Source: Amphibacillus marinus | GTDB taxonomy: Bacteria > Bacillota > Bacilli > Bacillales > Amphibacillaceae | Assembly: GCF_900110345.1 (NCBI RefSeq) | Contig: NZ_FODJ01000001.1 | Location: 248,001-312,000, forward strand | Direction: 5' to 3' | DNA length: 64,000 nt | Part shown: in pieces, positions 25,894 to 34,123 of the stretch | Layout: each line of letters begins with the position of its first letter | Position numbering within the stretch: the stretch's first letter is position 1 | Notes under the pieces: generated by a model | Databases searched by the model: none | What the model saw: only the letters and a program-made list of their open reading frames with translations | What the model was told of the DNA's origin: nothing | Program-made: the position numbers and the translations under genes

Positions 25894-26112
25894 TTACTCA
25901 AAATAAAATAAATCTTCAAATTTTTTATCAAGTGCGATACATAAAAGAAGTGCTAACTTTGCGGTTGGATTAAATTGCCCTGTTTCAATCGAGCTGATGG
26001 TTTGCCTTGAAACCCCTACTGTATTTGCTAATTTACCTTGTGTCATATTCCGCTCTGCCCGTGCCACTTTTAATCGATTTTTAAGCGTAAGCTGGTCTAT
26101 TCCGCTGTTCAT
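25894..26112 (-). CDS. Small XRE-family helix-turn-helix regulator
   Basis: A 72-residue protein almost wholly made of one Cro/C1-type helix-turn-helix (about 8-65): LKNRLKVARAERNMTQGKLA, then VSRQTISSIETGQFNPTAKL, ending LDKKFEDLFYFE. Such small regulators commonly pair with a small membrane protein, as here. Its ATG is immediately after the stop of the upstream membrane-protein gene (TAA then ATG), so translation is coupled. It may autorepress through the direct repeat around 26,491-26,520. The target is not known. Confidence 0.85.
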   Translation of the reverse strand: MNSGIDQLTLKNRLKVARAERNMTQGKLANTVGVSRQTISSIETGQFNPTAKLALLLCIALDKKFEDLFYFE

Positions 26113-26430
26113 TTAAAAAACACCATATTGACTCAACAGCGCAGCTAAAGAAAGCAATACAGCTATTGTACTGATAATACCAGCTACTAAATAAATTTTT
26201 CTATCTCGCATATAAGCATATTGATAAAAAGAAGATGCTGCTGTTTGCGCCATTATAATCATCAATAGATCATTAGCTGACTCGTTATTTAATAAACGAA
26301 GTAAAATGAGCACTAAGATAATCGCAGATACACTGATCCAGCCAATATTAAATGCTTTATTTTTAATATATTCTTCCCGCTCATCCGTTTTTTCTTGGCG
26401 AGCTTTTTTCAAGATTTCTTGATTATTGAT
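26113..26430 (-). CDS. Small membrane protein (DUF6442-like), apparently starting at AUC
   Basis: About 106 residues: a charged N-terminus (NNQEILKKARQEKTDEREEY), then three transmembrane segments at about 33-50, 58-75 and 83-103. This is the plan of small proteins encoded next to XRE regulators; the DUF6442 label is my recollection. A perfect AAGGAGG (26,445-26,439) is eight bases before codon ATC at 26,430. The only in-frame ATG (26,463) has no ribosome binding site and lies upstream of the transcription start expected from the promoter at 26,466-26,494. The gene is therefore read as starting at AUC, a rare start. It could instead be a start-codon mutation. Confidence 0.6.
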   Translation of the reverse strand: MNNQEILKKARQEKTDEREEYIKNKAFNIGWISVSAIILVLILLRLLNNESANDLLMIIMAQTAASSFYQYAYMRDRKIYLVAGIISTIAVLLSLAALLSQYGVF

Positions 26431-26465
26431 ATGATTTGCCTCCTTAAATAATACTTTATACATTT

Positions 26466-26494
26466 ATTATATGACAGATTAAAATAAATGTAAA
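26466..26494 (-). promoter_or_regulatory. Sigma-A promoter with flanking direct repeat
   Basis: On the minus strand, TTTACA (-35, 26,494-26,489), 17 bases and TATAAT (-10, 26,471-26,466). The -35 overlaps a direct repeat GTAAAGTTTT (26,490-26,499 and 26,511-26,520), a plausible operator for the XRE regulator in the same operon. Confidence 0.65.
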
Positions 26495-26588
26495 GTTTTA
26501 TTTACATATGGTAAAGTTTTGTTGTCTTAATAGATTAGATTATTATCATTAACCTGCTTCTAATTCAAAAATGAGCTTAATCCACATT

Positions 26589-26640
26589 AAAAAACTCGAT
26601 ACGTTGTCCCAACGAACATATACCGAGCTTAAGTTTTTTT
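26589..26640 (-). terminator. Probable terminator after the MerR gene
   Basis: An imperfect stem (ACTCG ... CGAG outer part, CGTTG/CAACG inner part) is followed on the minus strand by TTTTTT. It lies about 120 bp past the MerR stop. Confidence 0.45.
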
Positions 26641-26758
26641 AGGTTATAAGATGTTCTTGAAAATATAAAGATTAGTTTAGCACTTTTAAAATTATCAGTG
26701 TCTTTCCCATTTCAGCAGCACTATTGAATGTTTAGTAGTAACTAAACTTGTTAATTGA

Positions 26759-27475
26759 CTATTTTATTAATTCATTTAAATACTTGTAGAGTTCGTCAGT
26801 TAATCCATATCTTAGATGGAAATTATCAATATCGTTATGAAATAACAATATTGATTCCTTAAGGTTCTCATCTTGTCCAATTATCTCATTTTCAATATTT
26901 CTCCAATAATCTATACATTCTAAAGCAATTGAGTCCGTATTAGGCAACTTATTATTATAACAATAATTTAACTTTGTAATAAAAAATAACCAGTTTGCTA
27001 ATACTTTCTCTAATTTTGGGCTGTCTCCACCTATATTGCCTCTCAATTTATCGAACTGTTCCCTTGTAAAATATTTATCCGCTGAGTAATTAATAAATGG
27101 TACCAATGCTTTAAATTCATTTATTGAGAATTTTTCAGTAAGTTTAAGTCTTTGTTTTAATTTTAATAGCTTACCATACAGTTGTTGGCTCTTTGCAATT
27201 TCAGCTTGGACTTTTAAAAGCTGAATTTCGATAAGCTCACTAATGTCAATATTCTCAGTCATCATTAAATTCTTTATTTCATCCAAATTAAATCCTAAAT
27301 CTTTCATTGCTGCTATTCTATAAAGGGTTGTTACACACTCCATATTATATTGCCTATGTCCAGAAGTTGTCATTTGAGTTGGTTTGAGCAAGCCAACTTC
27401 ATCATAATAATGTAATGTTCTGATTGTTAAACCAGACATCTTGGCTAATTCCCCAATTTTAAGAAGCTTATTCAC
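26759..27475 (-). CDS. MerR-family regulator with TipAS-like effector domain
   Basis: About 238 residues. The N-terminal MerR helix-turn-helix (LLKIGELAKMSGLTIRTLHY, then SGHRQYN) is followed by a dimerisation coiled coil (about 75-115, rich in Lys/Leu/Gln). A helical C-terminal half (about 120-238: YFTREQFDKLRG, WLFFITKLNYCY) resembles the TipAS drug-binding fold. The GTG at 27,475 overlaps the Hsp33-like stop by eight bases; the reading from 27,502 would begin deeper in that gene. It probably activates its own operon on binding a small molecule. The ligand is unknown. Confidence 0.75.
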   Translation of the reverse strand: MNKLLKIGELAKMSGLTIRTLHYYDEVGLLKPTQMTTSGHRQYNMECVTTLYRIAAMKDLGFNLDEIKNLMMTENIDISELIEIQLLKVQAEIAKSQQLYGKLLKLKQRLKLTEKFSINEFKALVPFINYSADKYFTREQFDKLRGNIGGDSPKLEKVLANWLFFITKLNYCYNNKLPNTDSIALECIDYWRNIENEIIGQDENLKESILLFHNDIDNFHLRYGLTDELYKYLNELIK

Positions 27476-28301
27476 TTTGGTCACTTCCCATAATTTTAAC
27501 AATATTTTTTAAATCATCTGTATTAAATAGATACTTTTCACCACATATTCCACATTCCATTTCTTCCTTTTTCTCAGCTTTAATTGATTCTATTAGTTCG
27601 TTGGTTTCAATTGACATTAAGATTTTCGAAAAAAAATCTTTTGAACAATTACATGCACTTAGCAGATCATACTCATCTACTTTCGTTGCAAATAAAGAAA
27701 TTTCATAAGGGATATTTGCCCATTTAATTGAAATCATATCTAGGTTGCAAATATATTCCTTTATATTCTTTAGGTTGCTCCTACTATAAAGAGGAAGTGG
27801 TTGAACCATACAGCCTCTTACAATTCCGTTCGCATTCCATGTTTGAAAGATTGTCTTTGTCTGCTCACTCTTCTCATAAAAATATGAAAACCAAGAATCA
27901 ACAGAAGTAGCGGTTAATTCTACCGTTCCAGTAAACATCCCGCCAGTCCAACTGCCTCTTGACATAGAAAGGGTTGCACCCTGTCCAATAAGGTCTTCAA
28001 ATACGCCATTAAAATTTGTAAGGCTGGAAGAAAAAACACAACTAATTTTTCCACTACCATCTATCTCGCAATGGGCAGTATGACCAGCTAACTTAAACCT
28101 AACACTTACGCTTATCCGTTGATCCATTTCAGTTATAAAACCGCGTAACAAGCAACAATTAATAAATATGTTTGTATAAAGTTGCCTTGCAAAATCTGTT
28201 TTCATATTTTTGAAATAACTGCACTCCAAAATGCTCCTAACATCAACAATAAATATTCTAAATTCTTTATCCCTTGTTAGAAACCTTACTAAATTCTTCA
28301 T
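27468..28301 (-). CDS. Divergent Hsp33-family (HslO-like) protein
   Basis: About 277 residues with the Hsp33 plan: an N-terminal domain containing GQGATLSMSRGSWTGGMFTG (about 119-138), then a C-terminal zinc/redox switch with CNC (about 210) and CGIC (about 253). That is the CxC...CxxC arrangement that binds zinc when reduced and opens on oxidation. The ATG at 28,301 is chosen for the GGGGG site nine bases upstream. The sequence is far from the usual HslO and is coupled to a MerR/TipAS-like gene, so it is probably a specialised paralogue under its own sensor rather than the housekeeping chaperone. Inference. Confidence 0.75.
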   Translation of the reverse strand: MKNLVRFLTRDKEFRIFIVDVRSILECSYFKNMKTDFARQLYTNIFINCCLLRGFITEMDQRISVSVRFKLAGHTAHCEIDGSGKISCVFSSSLTNFNGVFEDLIGQGATLSMSRGSWTGGMFTGTVELTATSVDSWFSYFYEKSEQTKTIFQTWNANGIVRGCMVQPLPLYSRSNLKNIKEYICNLDMISIKWANIPYEISLFATKVDEYDLLSACNCSKDFFSKILMSIETNELIESIKAEKKEEMECGICGEKYLFNTDDLKNIVKIMGSDQSE

Positions 28302-28375
28302 AGTTATTACCCCCATGAATGCATTATAAAACATAACGCAACGTGAGGTTCAAGTCCTTTTTTATGTTTAGAAAA

Positions 28376-28445
28376 AACAAAGGATTTTAGACATTAGCAT
28401 CTCTAACAATCTAGCAGAGGTACCTATGTCTGAAAATCCTTTGTT
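28376..28445 (-). terminator. Terminator after rlmCD
   Basis: Arms 28,376-28,394 and 28,426-28,445 form an 18-19-bp stem with one bulged base, with a small CTCT/AGAG stem in the loop. On the minus strand TTTTTT follows directly. Confidence 0.75.
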
Positions 28446-28464
28446 GATAGTTTTTCTCTTTTTT

Positions 28465-29838
28465 CTATTCAGCCACTCTTAACAATAACGCCACACACTC
28501 GACGTGCATAGTATGCGGAAACAGATCTACAGGTTGAACCTCAATTAGTTGATAGCCAAACGGCTCGAGTTCTTTAATGTCTGCCGCAAACGTTTCAGGA
28601 TTACACGACACATAGACAATTCGTTCAGGTTGGGCGCGGCCAATACGGCGCATGACCTTCCCGCCAGCCCCGGATCGAGGTGGATCAAGCAAAAGTAATT
28701 CAGGTGCACCAAATTCCTCAAGAATTTGATCTATGCCATGACGAGCATCTTTTGCTAGAAAAGTCGTATTGCTGATGCCATTGTCAGCAGCGTTTCGCTT
28801 CGCTGATTCAATAGAGGTCTCAACAATCTCAATCCCAGCCAATGCACCGACCTTGCTTGCAAATGGAAGCGAGAAGGTACCAACGCCACAGAATAGATCA
28901 ATCATTTTTTCATTCGGCTTTGGTTGTGCCATTTCCAAGGCAAGCTCAACAAGCTTGGTTGCTTGTGTTGGATTCGTTTGGAAGAAAGTATCGAACCAAA
29001 GTCGATAACGATAACCGAGCATATCATCATAGATAAAATCACGCCCTGCGAGCTGATGGGCTTGCTCTGATTGGGTGCGATCTGCCCAATCACGATTTTC
29101 AAACCACATCAAGCTTTTTACTTCTGGACAGTTGGTTTGAACGCGAGCAATCAGGTCGTTTACAGCGGCTACTGGTGGCTCAGTGGCAAATAACCCCAGC
29201 ATCAGCTCGCCTGTTACAAATGATTGACGAACCATTAAATGACGCAACAAGCCTTCGTGTTTATCTTTGTTATAACCAGATAACTGGTGATCTTTAGCCC
29301 AATTGGCGACGATAAGCGCGGCATCCACCATTTGCTTACCTGCTATTAAACAAGTGTGCAATGGAATGATTTTGCGGAAATTGCCTTGCTCATGTAAACC
29401 TAGCTCACCATCTGCTGAAAAGGTGAATTCCATTTTATTCCGATAGCGCCAAGGATCTTCCATCCCCATCGTATCGTGAACAAGGGACGAATCAAATCCC
29501 TGATTAGCAAGAAACTGTTTAACATGACGCGTTTTCTCTTGTAATTGTCCCTTGTATGACCAATGTTGCCAAATACAGCCACCACACAGGTTAAAGTGAG
29601 GACAGTCCGGGTCAACGCGCTCCTCACTTGATTCGACAATCTCATCTGCTAGAACACGAACCCAGCGTTTCTCAGGATCATCGACCGTTACTTGTACCTG
29701 TTCACCAGGGATTGTTTGTGGTATTGTTAATTTTAATTTCTTCGGATTAACCTGACCGGTATCACGCCATACAACAGCGCGGCCCGAGCCTTTACGGTCT
29801 AGGCTATCAATCTTAGTTAAATAGCTTTGTTGATTCAT
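28465..29838 (-). CDS. rlmCD: 23S rRNA (uracil-C5) methyltransferase, RlmCD/RumA family
   Basis: A 457-residue protein. A TRAM RNA-binding domain (about 5-65) is followed by iron-sulfur cluster cysteines C79, C85 and C88 (CPHFNLCGGC) plus C at about 165. The SAM site is DLFCGVGTFSLPFA (about 315). After it come LLLDPPRSGAG and the catalytic Cys412 in VSCNPETF. It methylates U747 and/or U1939-type sites of 23S rRNA; in Bacillus one enzyme (RlmCD) does both. It is a single gene with its own terminator. Bacillus has a second related gene of less clear role, so the exact orthologue is not certain. Confidence 0.85.
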   Translation of the reverse strand: MNQQSYLTKIDSLDRKGSGRAVVWRDTGQVNPKKLKLTIPQTIPGEQVQVTVDDPEKRWVRVLADEIVESSEERVDPDCPHFNLCGGCIWQHWSYKGQLQEKTRHVKQFLANQGFDSSLVHDTMGMEDPWRYRNKMEFTFSADGELGLHEQGNFRKIIPLHTCLIAGKQMVDAALIVANWAKDHQLSGYNKDKHEGLLRHLMVRQSFVTGELMLGLFATEPPVAAVNDLIARVQTNCPEVKSLMWFENRDWADRTQSEQAHQLAGRDFIYDDMLGYRYRLWFDTFFQTNPTQATKLVELALEMAQPKPNEKMIDLFCGVGTFSLPFASKVGALAGIEIVETSIESAKRNAADNGISNTTFLAKDARHGIDQILEEFGAPELLLLDPPRSGAGGKVMRRIGRAQPERIVYVSCNPETFAADIKELEPFGYQLIEVQPVDLFPHTMHVECVALLLRVAE

Positions 29839-30153
29839 CTCAGTAATTCCTTCCTTTATACAAATCTACTCAACTTATCTTAACGATACATTTACGAAAA
29901 AACAAGTCATCTTCATGATTTAATTATAAGCTATGCTTGGTAAGGCGAGTCAACAGTGGCTCAGACATCAGCAGTGCGTGGTTTTCCGTTACGAATTGAT
30001 CATCAATTCATTCAGCGCTGCTGTAGGATAATTCGTTTAAAATCTCGTAAATTAAGCTTGTCCATCTTATATTCCCTTTCTTTTGCCTATTCTTTGTTTA
30101 CAGTAGCATAACAAAAGGAACTTACGCTATAATAGTAGCTTAGGAGGGATTTG
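29839..30153. other. Intergenic with inverted repeats, a tiny reading frame and the plus-strand promoter
   Basis: This roughly 315-bp spacer between rlmCD (minus) and the flavoprotein (plus) holds GAATTGA/TCAATTC (near 29,993-30,009) and a TATAAT at 30,128-30,133 for the plus gene. It also holds a 17-codon minus frame (30,012-30,065, MDKLNLRDFKRIILQQR) with AAAGGG eight bases before its ATG. Downstream of its stop, other frames give further protein-like text, so it may be a decayed small gene. Confidence 0.35.
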
Positions 30154-31194
30154 ATGTCCGGTTTTTCAATTATTGGTGGTGGAATTGCAGGTGCTTCGAT
30201 CGCCTATCATCTTGCCAAGCTAGGAAATAAGGTAACAGTTTATGATCGCCAAGATACCGGTCAAGCAACCGCTGCTTCGGCTGGCATTATCTGTCCATGG
30301 ACAAGTCAAAGAAGGAATCAGAAGTGGTATCGTCTAGTAAAGGCTGGGGCACGCTATTATCCTAAGTTTATTGAGGAACTTGAACAAGCGACTGGGCTAT
30401 CAAGCAGTTATCGGCAAAATGGGGCCATTTGTCTCTTCAAGGATTTGCATATTCAACAGCTCGCTTATGAGCGAATTTCAGCTAAGCAAGCAGATGCACC
30501 TGAAATGGGCACGGTAAAAAAACTAGCACCAACTGACGTTAAAGCTCTTCACCCACACTTATCAGACCTTTTCCCTGCTGTTTTTGTTGAAGGTGGTGCC
30601 CAAGTCAATGGAGCACAGTTACTCACCGTTTTAAAAGCTGGCGTTATCCATTACGGTGGGAAATGGCTGATTAAAGATGTATCGCCTGAGCAGATTGAGG
30701 ATGAAATCGTCATCTATACAGCTGGAGCATGGTCAAGGGAATGGTCTGAACAACCAACAGTCAGACATCAGCGTGCTGAATTGCTCCACTTTAAGTTAAC
30801 TGATCAAATAAATTACGCAAACACACCTGTGGTTATGGCACTTGGCCCCATGTACATTGTTGAAATGGAGGCAGAAGGCTATGCAATTGGAACAACGCAC
30901 GACGACACAGAATCTTTTGAAGTGAAGCATTCACAGGAAAATCAGCGTTACTTACACGAGCAAGCCGCGCGGTACTTTACAGATTACACCATCCAGGACC
31001 AACAGGTTGCTGTTGGTTTACGGCCATTCACCGACCAGTCACTTCCATTCATAGGTTTTGTTAAGAAAAGGTTATTTGTCGTCAATGGTTTGGGTTCATC
31101 AGGTTTAACAGCCGCTCCTGTTATTGGGAGGGAGGTTGCCGACTACTTAACTGGCAAAAAAACAGAATTAAATTTATTAGATTACCAGTGTTAA
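30154..31194 (+). CDS. FAD-dependent amine oxidase, DadA/glycine-oxidase-like
   Basis: A 346-residue DAO-family protein. The N-terminal Rossmann motif IIGGGIAGASIAYHLA binds FAD. The downstream marks are AASAGIICPW (about 44), YTAGAWSREW (about 190) and the C-terminal FAD loop VVNGLGSSGLTAAP (about 310). Members oxidise glycine, sarcosine or D-amino acids with release of H2O2. The ATG at 30,154 follows AGGAGG by six bases; the TTG just before it is too close. No thiamine genes adjoin, so the ThiO role seen in some relatives is not supported here. Substrate unknown. Confidence 0.8.
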   Translation: MSGFSIIGGGIAGASIAYHLAKLGNKVTVYDRQDTGQATAASAGIICPWTSQRRNQKWYRLVKAGARYYPKFIEELEQATGLSSSYRQNGAICLFKDLHIQQLAYERISAKQADAPEMGTVKKLAPTDVKALHPHLSDLFPAVFVEGGAQVNGAQLLTVLKAGVIHYGGKWLIKDVSPEQIEDEIVIYTAGAWSREWSEQPTVRHQRAELLHFKLTDQINYANTPVVMALGPMYIVEMEAEGYAIGTTHDDTESFEVKHSQENQRYLHEQAARYFTDYTIQDQQVAVGLRPFTDQSLPFIGFVKKRLFVVNGLGSSGLTAAPVIGREVADYLTGKKTELNLLDYQC

Positions 31195-31202
31195 CAGTAA
31201 AA

Positions 31203-31236
31203 AAGATTGGATTGCTATTATTAACAATCCAATCTT
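31203..31236. terminator. Bidirectional terminator between the flavoprotein and queE
   Basis: AAGATTGGATTG (31,203-31,214) and its exact complement (31,225-31,236). The minus side is followed by TTTTTT, so it mainly serves queDE; the plus side has a weak T-rich tail. Confidence 0.7.
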
Positions 31237-31242
31237 CTCTAT

Positions 31243-31971
31243 TTACACACCACGTTTGTTCCCCCATATTAACGCATGGAGCTGCGGCAGTACCCGCGCA
31301 CTATTCAAGGTAGCTGATGCCAAGGTTTTATTAATTAACCATTCATATTGGCTAAGCAGCTTTAAAGCTAGCTGACTATCATCAGTTTCAGTAAGATCGT
31401 CATTTCCGACTTGTAAGTAAAAAGGCACTTGGGGATAACGTTTATGCACCTGTTCGGCATAACTAAAATCACCATCATTAAAAATAACAACCTTAAGTGA
31501 GATATGATGAAGCCGCTCCTGCTCAATCAAGTTGTCAATAATAGTATCAAGTGTCTCCCAATTTGTCTGCATATTTGAACTAGGTGGTTTAGGCGAGATC
31601 GTTAAATCATCAAGCTTGCCAAACCAAGGCTGCCACCTTGATCCTTGCGTTTCTAATGCAACTTGAATACCGCGTTTATGGAGCTGCTCAATTAATTCGT
31701 CAAGATGCTTCAATAAAGCTGGATTCCCACCAGAGACCGTCACGTGATTAAACTGATCACCACCTAATGCCTCAAGGCGTTCAATAATTGTCTCACTTGA
31801 CAACATTTCAATGTCATCCTTCGCGCTGCCATCCCAAGTAAACGCGGAATCACACCACGAACAGCTATAATCACAGCCTGCTGTCCGAATAAACATCGTC
31901 TTGCGACCAGCCACCATGCCCTCACCTTGGATGGTCGGTCCGAAAATTTCTAATACAGGGAACTGGGCCAT
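31243..31971 (-). CDS. queE: 7-carboxy-7-deazaguanine synthase QueE (radical SAM)
   Basis: About 242 residues. The radical-SAM cluster cysteines C33, C37 and C40 (CDYSCSWC) are preceded by FGPTIQGEGMVAGR, the QueE signature, and followed by TVSGGNPALL. It converts 6-carboxytetrahydropterin to 7-carboxy-7-deazaguanine on the way to queuosine. The start at 31,971 overlaps the QueD stop by one base (TAATG) and has AGAAGGG upstream; the upstream ATG at 31,980 is too close to that site. QueC and QueF are not in the window. Confidence 0.9.
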   Translation of the reverse strand: MAQFPVLEIFGPTIQGEGMVAGRKTMFIRTAGCDYSCSWCDSAFTWDGSAKDDIEMLSSETIIERLEALGGDQFNHVTVSGGNPALLKHLDELIEQLHKRGIQVALETQGSRWQPWFGKLDDLTISPKPPSSNMQTNWETLDTIIDNLIEQERLHHISLKVVIFNDGDFSYAEQVHKRYPQVPFYLQVGNDDLTETDDSQLALKLLSQYEWLINKTLASATLNSARVLPQLHALIWGNKRGV

Positions 31972-32432
31972 TACATCCATTCCCTTCTTGCTTCAGCATA
32001 GCTTGTTGGTGTTTCATATAGCTTGACGAACTCGACTCGCAGTTCATTCTGATTAAGTTCGTTCAAAAACTGATCCATCTGTTCAAAAATCCAGACAACC
32101 ATGTTTTCAGCAGTTGTATTCATTTTTGGCAGTGATTGATTTAAATATTGGTGATCCAAATGAATTTCAATTTGGTCCTTCCAAATCTTTTTAATATCAC
32201 CAAAATCAATGACCAAGCCAATTTCATTTGGATAGCCACTCACACCAAAAATGACTTCATACGTATGCCCATGAAGTGTTTTGCATTTGCCCTCATAGCA
32301 ATGCAAATGGTGAGCAGCATCAAACGTAAAGCTTTTGCTAACTAGCACCCGCTTTTGATGAAATTTAAGTTCATCACGTTCTATATCAATATCAATCTTT
32401 TGCAGATCTTTAACAATTTTAAACCGTTCCAA
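31971..32432 (-). CDS. queD: 6-carboxytetrahydropterin synthase QueD
   Basis: A 153-residue protein of the 6-pyruvoyl-tetrahydropterin synthase family. Zinc ligands are in FDAAHHLH (His41-44) and HGH (54-56), with the catalytic Cys50 between them (EGKCKTLHGHTYEV). It makes 6-carboxytetrahydropterin from dihydroneopterin triphosphate. It starts with TTG at 32,432, with AAAGGAG upstream. The leader is short: the extended -10 TGCTATAAT is at 32,478-32,473, leaving no room for a preQ1 riboswitch. It is translationally coupled to queE. The charged 30-residue N-terminal extension is longer than in many QueD proteins. Confidence 0.9.
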   Translation of the reverse strand: MERFKIVKDLQKIDIDIERDELKFHQKRVLVSKSFTFDAAHHLHCYEGKCKTLHGHTYEVIFGVSGYPNEIGLVIDFGDIKKIWKDQIEIHLDHQYLNQSLPKMNTTAENMVVWIFEQMDQFLNELNQNELRVEFVKLYETPTSYAEARREWM

Positions 32433-32472
32433 TGTCTTGCACTCCTTTGTAAACTATCAAACAACTGTCTCT

Positions 32473-32481
32473 ATTATAGCA
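32473..32481 (-). promoter_or_regulatory. Extended -10 promoter for queDE
   Basis: The minus strand reads TGCTATAAT about 40 bases before the queD start. There is no matching -35 at 17 bases, which the extended -10 would explain. Confidence 0.45.
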
Positions 32482-32583
32482 GAACAATCGCTTCAGTCCG
32501 TAAATAACGCTTTTATTTATTTTATCATGCTGTGAAATGTGCTAGTCTATTATATACAAGTCTACTAGGTAGGAAAAGGGGTT

Positions 32584-33315
32584 GTGTTAAATTTGAACAA
32601 ATTAGAGCAGTTAAACGATTATATAGATGCGGCAAAGCAGATTGTTTTCTTTGGCGGTGCTGGGGTTTCTACTGAAAGTGGTATACCTGACTTTAGAAGC
32701 GCAAATGGGATATTTCATGAAAGAACAAGCTACCCGCCAGAGCAAATTCTCAGTCACTCTTTTTTCCATCATCATCCTGAGCTTTTTTTTCAATTTTATC
32801 GTGCCCATCTGCTAACGCTAGAAGCCAAGCCCAACCCTGCCCATCTTAGCTTAGCAAAGCTTGAGCAGTTAGGTAAACTGAGCACAGTTGTGACACAAAA
32901 TATTGATGGGCTTCATCAGCGGGCTGGTTCAAAGTCAGTAATTGAGTTGCATGGGACGATACACAACAATTATTGCCTTAACTGTCACCAGTGGTATACG
33001 GCTTCTTTTGTTAAACAGAACTCAGCCATTCCATATTGTGACTGTGGTGGGATTATTAAACCTGATGTTGTGCTTTACGAAGAGCCACTCAATGAACAAG
33101 CAATTAACGGTGCCATTCAAAGTATTTCACAGGCAGACTTGCTAATTGTTGGTGGAACATCACTATCTGTCTATCCTGCTGCAGGATTAATTCAATATTT
33201 TCAAGGCACTCACTTGGTCGTGATTAACAAAACAAATTTGCCAAATCACCAGGCTGACCTCGTGTTAAATGACGCAATTGGCCAAGTTTTCGAATCATTG
33301 CTAAGCGATTTTTAA
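32584..33315 (+). CDS. Sir2-family NAD-dependent protein deacylase (CobB-like)
   Basis: A 243-residue sirtuin. The NAD-binding GGAGVSTESGIPDFRS (about 24-39), TQNIDGLHQRAGS (104-116) and catalytic His123 (ELHGT) are present. The zinc finger is C131/C134 and C152/C154. The last pair is CxC rather than the usual CxxC, which is within the family range. It starts with GTG 32,584 after AAAGGGG; TTG 32,593 is an alternative. It removes acyl groups from protein lysines. It stands alone and is transcribed away from queDE. Confidence 0.85.
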   Translation: MLNLNKLEQLNDYIDAAKQIVFFGGAGVSTESGIPDFRSANGIFHERTSYPPEQILSHSFFHHHPELFFQFYRAHLLTLEAKPNPAHLSLAKLEQLGKLSTVVTQNIDGLHQRAGSKSVIELHGTIHNNYCLNCHQWYTASFVKQNSAIPYCDCGGIIKPDVVLYEEPLNEQAINGAIQSISQADLLIVGGTSLSVYPAAGLIQYFQGTHLVVINKTNLPNHQADLVLNDAIGQVFESLLSDF

Positions 33316-33377
33316 GTTTGTGACACCTTATGATTTGCTCATGCATAGGCTATTGTAACGTTTAAGGAGGCGGTCTT

Positions 33378-33992
33378 ATGACTAATGAAATAGATTATAC
33401 CTCACCTGATATTCAATTTTTCTATGATATGAATGATAGTCCTTTATTTGTCCAAAATGAGCAAAACTTAATTAACATTGTTGGTAAAAAACAATTAAAT
33501 TCACTGGAAGGATCCTCTTTGCTGGACATATTTCTTAGTGATGGTCATGTTGTCGAACCACATTATCATCAAAATGCAGCTGAACTTGTCTATGCAATTA
33601 ATGGCAAGGCCCTTGTTGCGTTGTTAAATCCATTTACCAAACAGTGGTTAACGTACACGATTACGCCAGGGCAAGTAACAAATGTTCCTCGAGGATGGTG
33701 GCATTATGAAGTCGCACTTGAAGATGACACCCATTTGCTAGCCATCTTTGACGCGCCAAATCCAGAGGTTATCCTTGGCTCTGATCTACTTGCCTTAACA
33801 CCGGCAGATATTATTTCACAGACCTATTGTATTAATCAAGAGCAGTGGGAGGAAACAGTTGAACCTGTCCAACCTGGAACCTACATTGGTCCAAGTGAAG
33901 ATTGCAAGCAAGAAATGCGTCACCAGCCACCGCAAGCACCTTGGATTCCTTATTATTATCCAAGCGTCCCCTATCCTTTCTATCATGGGTAA
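33378..33992 (+). CDS. Cupin-domain protein with Pro/Tyr-rich tail
   Basis: A 204-residue protein. The cupin motif region VEPHYHQNAAELVYAINGKA (about 55-75) supplies metal-type His residues and Glu, and TNVPRGWWHYEVAL (about 100-113) is the second cupin motif. This resembles single-domain germin/oxalate-decarboxylase-like proteins. The final 25 residues are rich in Pro and Tyr (PWIPYYYPSVPYPFYHG), reminiscent of surface or spore-coat proteins, though this is only compositional. TAAGGAGG precedes the ATG. No signal peptide. The reaction is unknown. Confidence 0.75.
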   Translation: MTNEIDYTSPDIQFFYDMNDSPLFVQNEQNLINIVGKKQLNSLEGSSLLDIFLSDGHVVEPHYHQNAAELVYAINGKALVALLNPFTKQWLTYTITPGQVTNVPRGWWHYEVALEDDTHLLAIFDAPNPEVILGSDLLALTPADIISQTYCINQEQWEETVEPVQPGTYIGPSEDCKQEMRHQPPQAPWIPYYYPSVPYPFYHG

Positions 33993-33997
33993 TTATT

Positions 33998-34039
33998 CTG
34001 ATCGAGCGATTTTTTAAAAAACTGCTCGATCAGTTTTTT
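33998..34039 (+). terminator. Intrinsic terminator after the cupin gene
   Basis: CTGATCGAGC (33,998-34,007) pairs with GCTCGATCAG (34,024-34,033), followed by TTTTTT. Confidence 0.85.
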
Positions 34040-34123
34040 GTATGAAGATGTGAGGAAACGGGTTAGCTCATAACTGGCGATGTATGCCGTAACTAGGGTG
34101 GGATTAGTTTTATTTAACTTAAG

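Noticed and set aside
32433-32583. preQ1 riboswitch before queD.
   Set aside because: The leader between the -10 box and the start is about 35-40 bases and shows no pseudoknot-type sequence.
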